Origin: Bombus terrestris
Lineage: Eukaryota > Arthropoda > Insecta > Hymenoptera > Apidae
Length of the DNA: 64,000 nucleotides
Direction of reading: 5' to 3'
Assembly (NCBI RefSeq): GCF_910591885.1
Contig: NC_063279.1
Span: forward strand, 9,920,001-9,984,000
The position numbers and the translations under genes are program-made. The notes beneath the pieces were generated by a model. That model made no database searches, was not told where the DNA came from, and worked only from the letters and a program-made list of their open reading frames with translations. Below are positions 36,070-49,200 of the stretch, piece after piece. Positions within the stretch are counted from its first letter, which is position 1. Every line of letters starts with the position of its first letter.

Positions 36070-39000
36070 TTATCAGCGAATATAGCTCAGTATGTATCCA
36101 CTTATATACATATGTTATGTGCACGCATTATCTATGTGACCTTATCGTTTGATTCTGTATCGAAAAAGATTAAATATAACTTTGCTCGTTAACGAGGATC
36201 GACGTTGATGTGGTGTAGCCAGAATTTTGCCAAATAGGAATTAAATAGAGTCGTTTGGGAAATGTAATTGGCGAAACTTAATTACGAGGCCCTGACTTCG
36301 ATGCAAATTGCTTTTGCACGACATTTGTGCCCATTCCAAAATGGTCCACTTTCGAAAGTCGATCTCGTCACGATACTAAAATTATTTCCCCTTTATTACA
36401 CGCTCGTTATTCGATTATTATTTTGCAGCAATCCAATCAGTCATTTGTTACGTATTTTTCGAACCAGTTAACGAATATTTTATTTATCGTCCGATTCAAT
36501 TATTGTTGTACAATTGCTTCAATTATTCCTGAACTATTTATCGTTTGTGTATCATGATAAAAAAAAAGAATTAATTATGTCACACGATCGAATAGAGTCA
36601 TCCGTTCTACGTCGAGCCAACGATATTTGCATGCAATCTGATTCCCGCGATGCGTGTCGCGTTAATCAGGTTACATGAATTAAGTTGCCCCCTGTTATTT
36701 AACATTCATTGGTTGATCGATCGACCTTGTTTCTGGCCGGTCGTTCTGTCACTGGATAGCGTCACTAACATATTTACCAACAATATTCATAAACAAATAA
36801 CTCTGTATTCTCTTTCGTCGGTGGCTCAATCAGTCGAGGGGACGTTGTTAGATACTCGACCCATAATCCTTTTTCTAACGATGCAAATGAGGCTTTGTAA
36901 TAGTAAACCACGTAGGCAAACAAAATAGAAGTATAAAGAGGAATAGAAGAATTTACAAGAACGATTTAGCTCCAATCTTTAAATTTGCGTTTTAGAAACG
37001 TACGAATTATATAAAATTAAGAAAAAGTAATGAAAAAAAAGGAAGGAAAGGAAATTAAGGGAATAATAAGAAAATAGAAGAGATAAGAAGAAGGTGATTA
37101 AGTATAGGAGAGTAGAAAAAAAAGAGCGAGAAGAACAGCAGCATCGTGGTTTTCCACGGGGCAAAAAAAGTAAGGTAAATTCGTCGGTAAGAAACTGTGC
37201 GCTAATTAAGGCTGTTTCATCAGAGATTCCCTTTTTCGAGGGGGCTGGGGCTCGGCTTTTAAATAAATTATACCACGTTAAAAGCCTCTTCGCACTTCCT
37301 CGGATAATCCATGGGTTCGTTTCGCCTTGGAACTTGCACTCTAGGAAGGATTCCCGCGGATAGGAAACGAGCTAAGCCTTCTGGTTATAGGTGTATCATA
37401 ATGCAAGTAATAACGCGAGTTGTCTCGGTGAATTACTTTCTGCCTCGGTTAAATGGTAAGATGGATGAATTGGGCATTTGTATGGTTCACTAGACGTATT
37501 TTTGTTAGGATGTGTAACGTTTGTTGTTTAGAGAATCTTTAGAGAATTTAATAATATGGCTAATGGATTGATCGAGTTAAACGTCAATGAAAACGTGTGG
37601 TAGATAATTTGTACTGTTTGCTATATCCTTCAAGTGTTATATTTTTCTTGTAAAAAAATTCGTGATTTTGTCTTTTGTAAGATTTTGATGTTGCGGTTTC
37701 TGAGTGATATAAAGTTTCCTATTAAGTTTCGAAACATAAAGATTACTAAATATTTGTTAACTAAAAATTATACTTCGCCTATTATTCTGAAATAAATTTT
37801 GTCAAATGTACTTTAGAATAAATGCGTAGAATAGAAGTTCTTAAGTTCAATTTTCAACAATTATAAGAAATTTTTAAATATATAACCATATAGATGTCTT
37901 ATCAACACAGACGCAGCACACACCTCTTATCATGTTAATTTCGATCAAATTATGTAAAATGGATGTTTCTTGGGCCATCGGATGCATTTCTAAACAATTC
38001 GATGCAAAAGCAGTCGGGGAAAGGTACGAATTCTTTGCGATTACAGTCGGGAAAAGGATCGAGCGGAATTTCTTTTCCCTAGTTTCCCTCGAAATACCGA
38101 GTCGAAAAGATGATATCTTCAACGCTAAAATTATTTCGACCGACAAAAATTTCAGATAAATCTGTTTTTTATAGAAGTTGCCTGTGAAATTCGGAAAATC
38201 GTGCCACAGAAATTTTTGCTATTTCCGATTCAATAATTTTTCCATTATTTTTTTCAATATATATGAAATTCTAAAATATTATGAATTTTATCTCTGTAAA
38301 CCATAGATTTTGATGCTTTACTATTTTAGCCTTTTAAATAAAATTTGTCTTTCATTTGTTAAGATTTGGATAAATTTAACTGTTTGGATTTAAAAATTAT
38401 TGCAATTTCCTATTTAATCTCTAAGCGTCGATAAAGATAAGGATTAAGCAATGCAAATTTAAAAAGTCTCAAAAACAACAGTATTGGACGTTATAAGTTA
38501 TAACTAAATCTAGCAACAACTAAAACACCTAACAAAACCTATACAAAATTTCATGATTGACTAAAATGTAAGAAAATTTCTAAAAAGAATATTTTACGAA
38601 ATGTTGAGAATAACGAACGTGAGACAGGCTGGTGTATAACAAGAGCAGAAATCAGACATGGGAAGAGGTAAAATAAAATCGTCGTTTGCTCTGTGTAAAA
38701 TGCAACATACGGGGGGATACGGGTTGACGAGATGGATGAAAAGCACACGGAACGACGGTATTGTTGCTCGTAGAATTGTAGATTACTTTTACGATTCACG
38801 ATCTGCGTGGTTAAAGTAACAGAAACAGTCCGGGTTACCGTTAACCGTTATGTTGGTACATAAATATAAAACGAGTCCTCCGTAGCCGAGTCGACTATCA
38901 AGTAGTAAGGATGGATGCCAAGTCGATCGTCGAAATATTGCGGCCTGTACCGGATTCGATGTTGCGAATAAATTTAGGCGCGGCTGTTTTATTATTTCAA

Positions 39001-40730
39001 ACCATCCATAAATACGCTTTTTTCCGTTCTTTGTTGCCTCTTGGAAAAAATAATTATCTTTCCGAACCACGAACTGGTCAAATAAATCTCTATCGAGGTT
39101 CCAGATTTATCAGTTTGATAAGAGGAAGAAGAAGGATAAGAAGAAGGAAAGATTTGTGATAATAGTATGCAGATCAAGTCATAAAAGAAATAATCGTTGA
39201 TTTTGGAAAAGGTACACTTCCCAGATTACAGATTCGATATTAAAATACGTACGAGTATCTTTCCCCAGTTACTCCTTTAATATCTCATTCTTTTTTTTTT
39301 ACATATACATCTCTACGTTCAAATTATTTCCCGATTGGTTTATCCGCACAGAAAAGAGAAAATACACATGAATTGAGTTGAATGAAAAGTGATTCTTCAA
39401 ACGACCTGCACAAATTTCGATCTAAACGAAACCAGATTCGGAGTGATTTCACCGTCAATTATGGAAAAACTCAACGAGCGTAACGAATCGTAGTTTACGA
39501 GCACTTTTGCTCAACGATTGTCAATTATCGCGTTTGTTCCCCACCGTTTCGCTCAAAATCACACTATCGATAATTTGACGAATAATTTACGCATCAGTTA
39601 CAAGTTTCGTATCGGCAAAGGAATAATATTCAGCGTATTAGTAGTAAAAGTCAGCACTAGGTGCTGACTCAAGTCTTTCTTCCCTATTCTTTTTTTGTCT
39701 TTTTCATTCTTTTAATAAATTCGAAGAAAAGAGATACGAAGGACTGCGGCATCCCTGTGGGAAGGTTATTTAGATTTATTCGCGAATCCTCGAGCCGACG
39801 ATATTTTCCCCGAGTGCACGTGCCAATACCAATAGGCGGAGTGGTTAATACCGTCTGCCCTGGCATCTATCCTTGCTACTTGATAGTCAGCTTCCATTCG
39901 AAAGCTTCGTCTTATACCGCGGCCTATACAGTAATCCTAACTCTCATCCGCTTTTTTCTCGATCCCTGCTTCGCGGTCGGGGCTTCCTCCTGCCATCGAA
40001 CTCGATGGTATAAATGTCGTTGGTGTTTCAAGAATTTCATCTCGATTAAGTTCTCCGTTCATTTAATAGAAATATTTCTATCCAAATCGTTCGTACACTA
40101 CGTTATTTGTAATTAGGAAAGCAACGAAAATAAAAATGATTGTAAGAGAAGAGTCACGATTTCAAAGCTCGAGGGATTCTCTCGTTGTTTAAAATATTTT
40201 TTATTCATAAAAATAATTTCTTTCCATTTTGTTGAGAATATTAATTCAATAATTATTAACGTTTTTAAATTTAGAAGCTTCAAAGTTACTGGTCCAGACG
40301 AGAGAAACGCGTAATACTGTAATAATGTAATTTTCATTTAATTTACATCATCATTTAAATTACATTTTTGACTATAATATATTGTTCTCTTCGTCAACTA
40401 TGAACTATTACTATCCATTAAGTGATATTTGTTTTCGGCTTAAAGTTTCGTTACCTTAATATTATTCACTTTCGAATATCACGAAATAGAATTGGAAAAT
40501 ACTTCCACGATCGGATAAGAGACGATGGCGTCATTTCGACGTCAGTAAAATGAACAGTTTTTTTGACGCGCTTAACGTTTAATATTCATATTTCAATTCC
40601 GATAGAGCGTCTATTCCAGGGGGTAAAGTTTCTTCGTTGATCCCCGGTTCGGCTGACCGCAGGAATTTCTTGTTACACCGGCGAAATCACAGAGAGCTGG
40701 TTCCTCCTGACGATAGCAGGCTCGATTTTG

Positions 40731-40750
40731 TGGAATATCCGGATATTCCA
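40731..40750. repeat. Perfect 20-bp palindrome
   Basis: TGGAATATCCGGATATTCCA equals its own reverse complement with no spacer. It sits in a GC-richer island. It could be a binding site for a dimeric factor, but nothing else supports a function. Confidence 0.9.
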
Positions 40751-43010
40751 GCGTTTTATCGATGTCTCCTCCGCGGTAGGTCACGCGTCACCCGAGTAAT
40801 GTCTGAAACTACCGTAGTCACCTGTGGGAGTTGGATAATTTTCAATAATAGAAATTGATTCCTGAATAAAAGCATTAAGATTCATTTTCATTAATCTTTT
40901 TTTGGAACCATTAATAAAGAAGCTTTTACTACTAATTGAGGTCTGCTCTGTCCTTTCGTACAATGTTCGAGATAAGTTTGGCGATATTAGTGCTTTTTAC
41001 ATGTTTTTATGTCTCTTCGTTGCAATATAAATTATTTGATGAAACAAACTACAAATTATAATTTATCATTATCACCGCGTATTTTAAAAATAATTCTGTA
41101 CTTTCAATAGTATAGCTACAAAATTAACGAATCTTTAAAATTCAATGAAAATTCAATTAAAACTGAGAAAGCACTCATGCGGTAGAAAACTGATTTTAAT
41201 TGCAGTTGATAAAAATAGAAAGCAAAAGAATAGCAAACTTTTCAAGATAAAAGTTTCGTGTATGAAATATTCATTACAAGGATGCACTTTCAAATGAATA
41301 TTCTTTTTCCAGTACTGGAAATTTCTTTTTCAAGAGAACCCTTAGAGGGCGCAGCTAAGTTACGAAGGCTCCCGCGTCCCTCGCATCTCGACTGACGCGC
41401 GCCCTTTTGTGCAGGACACCCGATATATCACGATGATTCTCCGCGAGCACGCCTTTACGAGCGGTGCAAAAAATTTATAACCCCAAGATGGAATTGAATT
41501 TCCGGTCGGCGCTGGCCGAATACTGATTACGCCGCACTTTATACACCTTCCCCTTCCCTGTAACCCTCCTACACCTTCCTTTTTGCGGCCTTAATCGTTT
41601 GGCACGATTGTGCAACGCTGACTTCCGTCTACGTTGGTTTTGCGACGTTTCGTTCCTCCAGGCCGTTGCTCATTTCTGCTTAACGAACGAGAGCTCGATG
41701 ACGGTTGTTAGCCGTCTCTGATTTCATTGCGTCAAAAGAGCTGTGTACTTACATAGTGCTTGATCGTAAAAGTTTTACCAGTTTAGAATCTCGTAAACAT
41801 TTTATTCGACAACGTAAATGTATGCGACTGACAATTTTATTGAAATTCTTCGTAAAGTAAAGAGATTCTAAATAAAGGTAAAAAATTATAAGTAAATTTA
41901 ATAAGGTAACAGTAAGATCCTGCAATTAATACATACAAGTACCAGAATTTGGAAAGTTTGCTTTCCAATAATTATCCATGTTGTTATTGTTCATATCATT
42001 TGTTGTTATTTATTAAAATTAATTCACGATTTTTGTTTTATTTGCTAAACTATGATACTATGAAAGAACTGTCAGTAACGAAATTGTACAAGTTAATAGA
42101 AGTTATGTCCAGGTTAAAAATTAAACGACCGATTCTATTATCCTTTATTATCTTCCTTTGATACTATTCTAATCACTTAAACGCCCAATTCGGTTAATAC
42201 AGACTCTCTCCAACAGTGATTCATCAATAATAGAAAAGTGACACGATATTCCTACTTATCACGCGAGTCACTTAAATCTCGGAAACGTCCCTTGCTCGTT
42301 CTATTAAAAGCCTGTCCGTGATAATTTCAACTGGCGACAGGAATGATTGCCGGCGAGTACTTGACTAGGGGTTGGTTGGGTGATTCGAGGAAAAATGAAT
42401 TTTCATTATTAAGTATCGAGTTTAATCCGAAAAACGGCTGCTTAATGGGTCGCTGATGAAAAATTTTAAATTATTCCAGGACTATTATAACAGGGGTCGG
42501 TCGTAAAATTTCCATCCCCACAGTGTTATCGCGATTACAAGAAACCAGCTTGTTCCACCCCAGAAGCGAGCAGCCCTTACATTGAGCCGGTTAAATCGGA
42601 GCATTAACGGCCATGTAACATGACACATCAAGAATTGAAATTCCTCCCTTTCTCGTTCAATTATAAATTAGTTAATGAACGAAGTGCTTTATTGATTAAT
42701 TTCCAAGCCTATCGAGGTTTGGGTGTACTAATAACGGAAAGTATTACATTAAATTTCGAATTAATCCATCCCGTTATTGTTTTCACCGAGCGAATTTATT
42801 ACTTAACTCTCAACGACTCATCTTTGAAAGCATTTGGAATTTTTATTTCATTATCACAATCTGCTGAAGAATTTTAGAAGCTTCTGCAATTGACTAGGTA
42901 CTTTCAATTATAAAAAAATTTTTCATACAAGTATGCAATATATAATTCAGAAATTTGTACAAGACAGTAATTTGATATAAATATGTATAATTACCAAATA
43001 TATACCATAG

Positions 43011-43017
43011 TATAAAA
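43011..43017 (+). promoter_or_regulatory. TATA-box-like site before the micropeptide ORF
   Basis: TATAAAA lies 59 nt upstream of the ATG at 43070. It would place a start site near 43040. Such heptamers are common in AT-rich DNA, so the value is only in the arrangement. Confidence 0.2.
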
Positions 43018-43069
43018 TTCCCAAATAATATACAAATAATATACTCTAAAAGATTACACGTCAGTGATA

Positions 43070-43189
43070 ATGCCGAAAGTGTGGATATCTATAGCTAAAG
43101 GATTAATATTGATATTATGGGAAGTGATAGGATTTTTGTTGAGTAAGCTGGGTGTGCCGGTCGTATGGAAGGATCAAAAATACTCATAG
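43070..43189 (+). CDS. Candidate 39-residue hydrophobic micropeptide
   Basis: ATG to TAG gives 39 residues. It begins MPKVWISIAKGLILILWEVI, then a further Leu-rich part, SKLGVP, and a polar end KDQKYS. A hydrophobic core of about 15-20 residues is flanked by lysines, and three tryptophans stand out in AT-rich DNA. This fits a single membrane-spanning or amphipathic helix. There is no signal-peptide cleavage pattern. A TATAAAA lies 59 nt upstream and AATAAA hexamers lie 64 and 93 nt after the stop. Frames this short arise often by chance; I have no homology evidence, so this is only a candidate. Confidence 0.25.
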   Translation: MPKVWISIAKGLILILWEVIGFLLSKLGVPVVWKDQKYS

Positions 43190-43252
43190 TATACACGACT
43201 TGCTGACTCATATACAAATTTTCAGAGTGCAGACAGCTAAGATTTGATGTCT

Positions 43253-43287
43253 AATAAATTCTTTCTATTTGTTTAAATCTAAATAAA
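43253..43287 (+). promoter_or_regulatory. Candidate poly(A) signals after the micropeptide ORF
   Basis: AATAAA occurs at 43253-43258 and again at 43282-43287, both shortly after the stop at 43189. They would fit a compact transcript but also arise by chance here. Confidence 0.2.
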
Positions 43288-43289
43288 CT

Positions 43290-46200
43290 CTATGTCGACT
43301 ATTCTTTGTACACAAACTGTGTATCGAATTCGTAAAATTTTAATGCTTGATAATATGACCTCGATGAACCACGGCAGCGTCGAACGTACTTTGCCAGCTA
43401 TTATTCGGTGAAATGACCAATATCGGGTAGGTCATATCATCGATTCGCGGAATCGTTGTTATTTTCATTGCGGATCATCGGATGACGAAAATTGCGACCC
43501 TCGATGATGAATTATGGAGGCTTGAAAAGGCCGGGGAGCTGGCTCTTAAAAGGCAGCTATTAATCGTACGATAGTAACGGTGACGTTGAAAAAGACGTGT
43601 AATACTGGTGGTCCGTGAACAGATGTAGAAAACATTGGCGTAAATTATGTAACCGCGGTCGGGATTTTGCCAGGTTTCGCAATCGACCGACTGCCGTCTG
43701 GAATAATTTGCAGCTGTTTTCAGGACTTTCGGAAGAAGAATAAGTGTTGATGATTAATTCAAGGAATTTTCCTGACATTTTTATCACGAAGAATTATTTG
43801 TTCTTAATTCCTACTATTATACATCCTTTAATTAGGGTTGAGAATTCAGAATTCTCCAAATAGCTGAATAAGAATTTTTCGAAATTTTCAATGCATTTAG
43901 TTTATTCTACACATCCATATTTTATTTAATTTTATTTAAGAAAAGTGTCATTTGGTGCAAAAATAAAAGGTTTTCTAGATTTTAACGATTCCTATTAACA
44001 CCTAGTGCACTTATACTATGTGTGTATCGCGTTTATACGAACTGTGAAAATAATTAATAGCGATAATCTGGAAGGTGCATGTAGACCGCCAGATGGTGAG
44101 TTTAATAAGTCAAATTAAATTGGATTAAGAGGAATGGTACCATTTGTGCAATGCCCGAGAATTTTGAATATTATATTAAGAATTTTCTGTGAGTCTGTGT
44201 CGAAACAGCTGCGAACTGGTTTAGGTACATCACTGATATAAAACCGGAAGTGAAGCGGCCGGCTTTTCGCAGCTTCAATACGCTTGGCACACTTTTAATT
44301 AATCTTAATCCTTTTGACAGTAGTTCTCAGCAACGCATATACTAAATTAAACTGCATCAAACAGAAAAATTGATTAATCATTTTCTTTTTTCGCACTTTA
44401 CGTGTGTTTTTATACTTCTTATACTTTCTTAATATCCAAAGTCTCTTTCAGTGTTGGCGCAAAAGCTTTTTTTTCTAATACCTCTAAGATCTCTAATAGT
44501 TCGAACTTCTTCATTCAACAGCTTCATAGACTTTTGACATCTTCTTCCTTGTGTCTGGCTCCTTGACTTTTCCACTCTTCTATCCTGTTGCCTGTTCCTG
44601 AAGCGTATCAAAGTTTCGTGCGTTCTTTCGGCTTGGTCGCTCCTTGTCGCCTTGATTTCTCATCCTCATAACATTAACTTTCGTCGTTCTTGTTTGCTGT
44701 TGCTGACTTCTTACTTGTCGTTGGCTTCTTACGTTCCTCTTTCTTGAGCTACATACACCGCTGCGTTGATTGGAGTTGACTCAGCAAGAACGTTCGGCAT
44801 TACACTCGTTTTATTAGAAACACACGAAAGTTTGTTAAAGCTGACGATTAAATTCTCCAAAAGACCTTGTTTTTATATCTTAAGTTCATTGGGATATTTG
44901 GGAGCTTTTATCAAATTTGGAGAACATTTTGCAAAAAAAAAGAAATAAATTTAGTTAGGAAAAGTTCATGAGTCATCAATAATAACTTTTAGTAATTTGT
45001 CAGTATCATTAAATCCAGCGAAATAGATTCTATTATGAAGTAGACTTTTAAGTAAATACCATAATTTAATAATATTTAATATTTCAGTCACACAATTACA
45101 AATGTCAAATTGTAGGATACACGATGGTACAGTCACTGCGATAAATGTTAAATTACACGATATACAATCGTCAACGTGCGATCTCCAATCTTTAATCGAT
45201 ATTCATTGTCGACGCCGTGGTGTTGCAGAAATATTATTCAGTAATGCGTCCGACAGAGTCGGCTAATTTAAAAGTAGATCGTTTGACATCGGTGGCCTCG
45301 ATCGTACAAGCGGTACAACACCACTGTCTGATCGTATCAATCACATCAGAAACAAGCCAGTCGATACTACGCGTTACCGTAATAGTGTGTCCACGGGTTT
45401 ATTGCCTCGTAGCCGGCCCTGCGGATAATGCCAGTTACATTTTGACGACGCGCTTTATCGCCAACCATTTCGATTTAACCGCAGTCATCTTTAACCCGCA
45501 AACACTCTCTTTTTCTTCACTCCGCAAAATAGATAGTATGGTATTGCACAGTATGGTATTAGGGTAGCATGATATTGGATAGTATGAACAGGCGGAAAAT
45601 ATTATTTTCCTAACATTTCACTTTACATGCCTTAAACGTCTCTGAAAACTTCCCCCTTTCACTTTTTAGGTATTTCTGCTGCAAGTGGAGGCGTAGTTGA
45701 AACATAATAGAGTTTAAAGGACAGTAAAATTATTGGGTTTCACAACAGAAAAGCACTAGAGAAGAGGGACAAAAATCGAACGTTATCATATTGAAGACTC
45801 TTTTCAAGTTTTTAGACGTAATAAAACTTTCTAATAGATCTAATAACAACGAGCATAATGATTGCGAAGTTAGATGATTCACGCGCTTGATTAGTACGAA
45901 TTTCATTCTTACGACTGTAACATTGTAACATTGTTCGTATGGATGTAACGAGCAAGTTTAGTTCGAATAAATTCAGTTTCGATTCTTCAAATTGAAAATC
46001 AGTAAATACAAATAATATAACATCTCTTGTTAATTCTTTCCAGGGTGTCGAGCAGAAAAATAAATAAATGTATCTAGTACTTGAGGAGTTTCTAGAGACA
46101 ATCAGCACGATTGACAAGACGTCAAAAAGTAGCATCCAAAATGAGAAACTTGCAGACGGGACTTTTCAAGCTACGTGCAAATGACTAACGCTTCATTCTC

Positions 46201-49200
46201 GAAAACAGTGACCACATAATCATTCATGGTAATTGTGTGGTACTTCGTAAAGCAGAGAAATAATTTCCTGGCTTATCGTTGAACCAGAGGATGGATTACT
46301 TATCGGATATCGTAGTGACTATCTGAGCAAAAGAGTTATGGATCTGATCAGATTTCGGTCCATTTCACCGGCTTGCACACGCGGTATTCTGTCTCGGAAC
46401 GTCGGCGTATGGTAATGTTATTCGTAATGCGTATGCGGCCAGCCGGATCTTGTTATGGGTCGCATTTCGCTCCCGACCTTCCGGCTGGCAAGATTTGTAG
46501 AAGTCGTCGAATCCGATCGGTACGCTTTTTGTCAAGCCGTTTATTTATCGACACTTGCCCCAGCGTTTGCGGCCCCGTTTAATCCTCATTTGCAATTTCG
46601 ATTCGGCCCGAGTAAATTGAAGTGCTTGCACTCGCGGATATCCAGCTTCGTTTCCGCCTCTGTATCTTCATTTCTCTTTAAGTAACTTTATACTTAAGCT
46701 TATACAGAGAACGTCCCTCGTAAATGTTACGAATTTTGAAATTTTCTGGTAAAATTCTACCGGCGTTAGAGGAGTTGTAGAGCAAATTACGAGAGTAAAA
46801 GAGAAAAAAAGAAAGAAAGGAAGAAATGGGAAGTTATTTCTTTCAGTGAGAAAGCATTTGGAATGTCAGACGAGATGCGGATCGTTTATAATTAATATTC
46901 CATTTAATAAGATTTTCGAGATTTATACGAGCATGTTTTCAGTTATCTGGATGGTAGTTCGTAAAGGCTTATTTCTTCCCTCGCTTATATATTTTTTCAT
47001 ACATCTTTCATTCTGAAACCTTTGGTACAAGTATCATATTTTAGTCCGCGCGACGGTAGTTCTAGTGTTAAAAGTCTTGAATGAGTTGTGTAGCAAAATA
47101 TATAGATTCTACTTTGCTCTTTCTTATCATTACATTTTCTTTTCCTTTTCCTCTCTTCTTTTCTTTCCTTCTTGTCCTTCCTTCTCTTGGTCTCTTCCTT
47201 TCTTCCGTACACTACCATTTCTCACTTTCCTTCTTTTTCTTTCTTACTATATTCGATTTGTCTAAATGTTGGTTTCTTTTTAACATTGATATTCAAATAT
47301 TTGATATGAAAATTTATCCTATTTCTTTTTGCATTACTTGAATAATTTACTTACCGTTATGCCATTATAGCGAGATTATGCGAGGAAGGAGTGACGAAAC
47401 CGCGTTACCAGCGACTTGTTCCGCTAATGTATACTCCCATACATTCTGTATAGTCCCGCGAGTGGAAATTACATCATTCGTAATTCATCCTACCTGACTT
47501 TCTTCTTACACCCATTAGAGATTCTGCGCTTGATCCTGTAGTTTCTCTCTATCTCTGAACGAAAACTTTCCTACGAATTTCAAAAGTTGCGGCGGGGTAT
47601 GCCGTCGATGCTGAATTTTTCAGAATCCTCGAAACCAGTTACAACAAACCTGATAATAAAATATTTCGACTCGTGTGATCGTGAAATAATCGACGAGCGT
47701 TGTCGACGTTGAAAAGGAGAAAAAAAGAAGGACAAGAGGAACGGGAAGGAAAGGGAGGAAGTGACGAAGAAGAAAATTGAAAATAAAGGAAAGAGACGAG
47801 GGGAAAAGGTGGATAAAGCAAATTCACGTGGGAAAAGGTAGGGCGAAAGCGAGGCTGGGGGTGAAATGGAGGGACAGGAGCTGCTTGGTACACCACGCGC
47901 ATCGGATAAATTTTCAATCGGACAAATTCTGAAAGAGCGGTCTCCCTCTCCTCCTCTGCACGCGAGCGAACAAGTTTAAAAATCGATGGAGTCTCGAGTA
48001 ACTCCTCCTTCCACCACCTATTCCTCTTCTTTCGCGTTTCTCTGAATAGAAGAGAACCTACGTACAGTACGGGGGTGACAGGATGCGTACAACTTGCGAC
48101 ATAAGGTATACGTTATGTTACTTCTTTGTTTTTATTCTAATAAATATTTATGTCGTTAGCCCTTTAATCAACGATACTAATCCTGAAATGGTATCGTTGA
48201 CTCGTAAATCAGCACCACGATCTGAATTATATTATATTTAATTTTAGAGTACACGTATAGCTTTATTCGTTATTTTTGTACTTTTCGCGGTATCCTATCA
48301 TATACATTTTATTTTGATTTCTTCTATGCAAGTTTTATACTTTACTCGTCGGTAGCTGTAGTATCAAACTGAACATTCCGCACATACAGGCTGTTGCTGC
48401 TTTATCGAACTAGTCTCGTTGGAAATCAACGATCCATATAAAAACCACGCGAAGCATCGTTCCTCTAGAAATTTCATCGTAATATGTTTTCAGCAAAGAG
48501 CTCGCTTTAGACCATGAAAATTTGTATTAATAAGAGTGAAAAATATTATTATTTGAGGAAGTAAATCGAATAAACGTTGTTTCTCGGTGAAAACAGCGTT
48601 AAATTAAAAGGTTTCCCGAAATTTTTCGGCGTAAATCTTATTTCCGTGGAGTGTATCAGGTAGATCTCGAGTATTGGATGGTTCGACGGTTCAAAATTTC
48701 GGATGCAGCCCACGTAAACGCTAAAACGCCCCCATGATTCAATTCGCATCAGCCATCCCTCCGTATTCTCCCCTTTGCAACCCCTTTTCGTGCGCATCTT
48801 CGAACGCGAGCTTTTCAGTCGCGCGCTAAGACATCTTCTAGCATGTCAAGCTGCACACTATTCGCGCCGATTGTCTCCCTTTCATGTATCCTGCTCGTGA
48901 TCTTTCTCCGTGCAACCCGATAGAGTGGCCATTTTCCAGCTGTCATCGGTAATTTTACTTGGCTTGTTACTACGAGTAAGCGAGTTTATGAAGAAGATTC
49001 GCTGAAATTCGTGAGTTGAACGTCTTCATTCGAAATGGAAGTCTTTATCTTAAATAAAATTTCAACTAAGAATGCGAATTTAAGCGTCGAGAAGTGCTTG
49101 GAAATGATCTTTAACAACGAATGCGTATTAATTGTTATTCATCTGAATATGTGCAGCGGCACTTGATTCGAATGTTTTTGTTGAACGTCAATTGATGGAA

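Larger units (their letters stand above)
33526..43000. other. Non-coding, no supported gene
   Basis: AT-rich DNA with GC-richer islands near 34.0-34.54, 35.2-35.64, 37.13-37.4, 39.74-40.02, 40.6-40.85 and 41.34-41.72 kb. Frames in the islands are short and overlap on both strands. A TA microsatellite is at 36044-36069 and a perfect palindrome at 40731-40750. No RNA gene or transposon is identified. Confidence 0.55.

Noticed and set aside
36822..36890. tRNA-like GTGGCTCAATCAGT stretch
   Set aside because: No B box, anticodon stem or acceptor pairing could be formed around it.
45217..45567. 116-codon frame
   Set aside because: No ATG at its start, no domain, and it lies in a GC-richer island where open frames are common.
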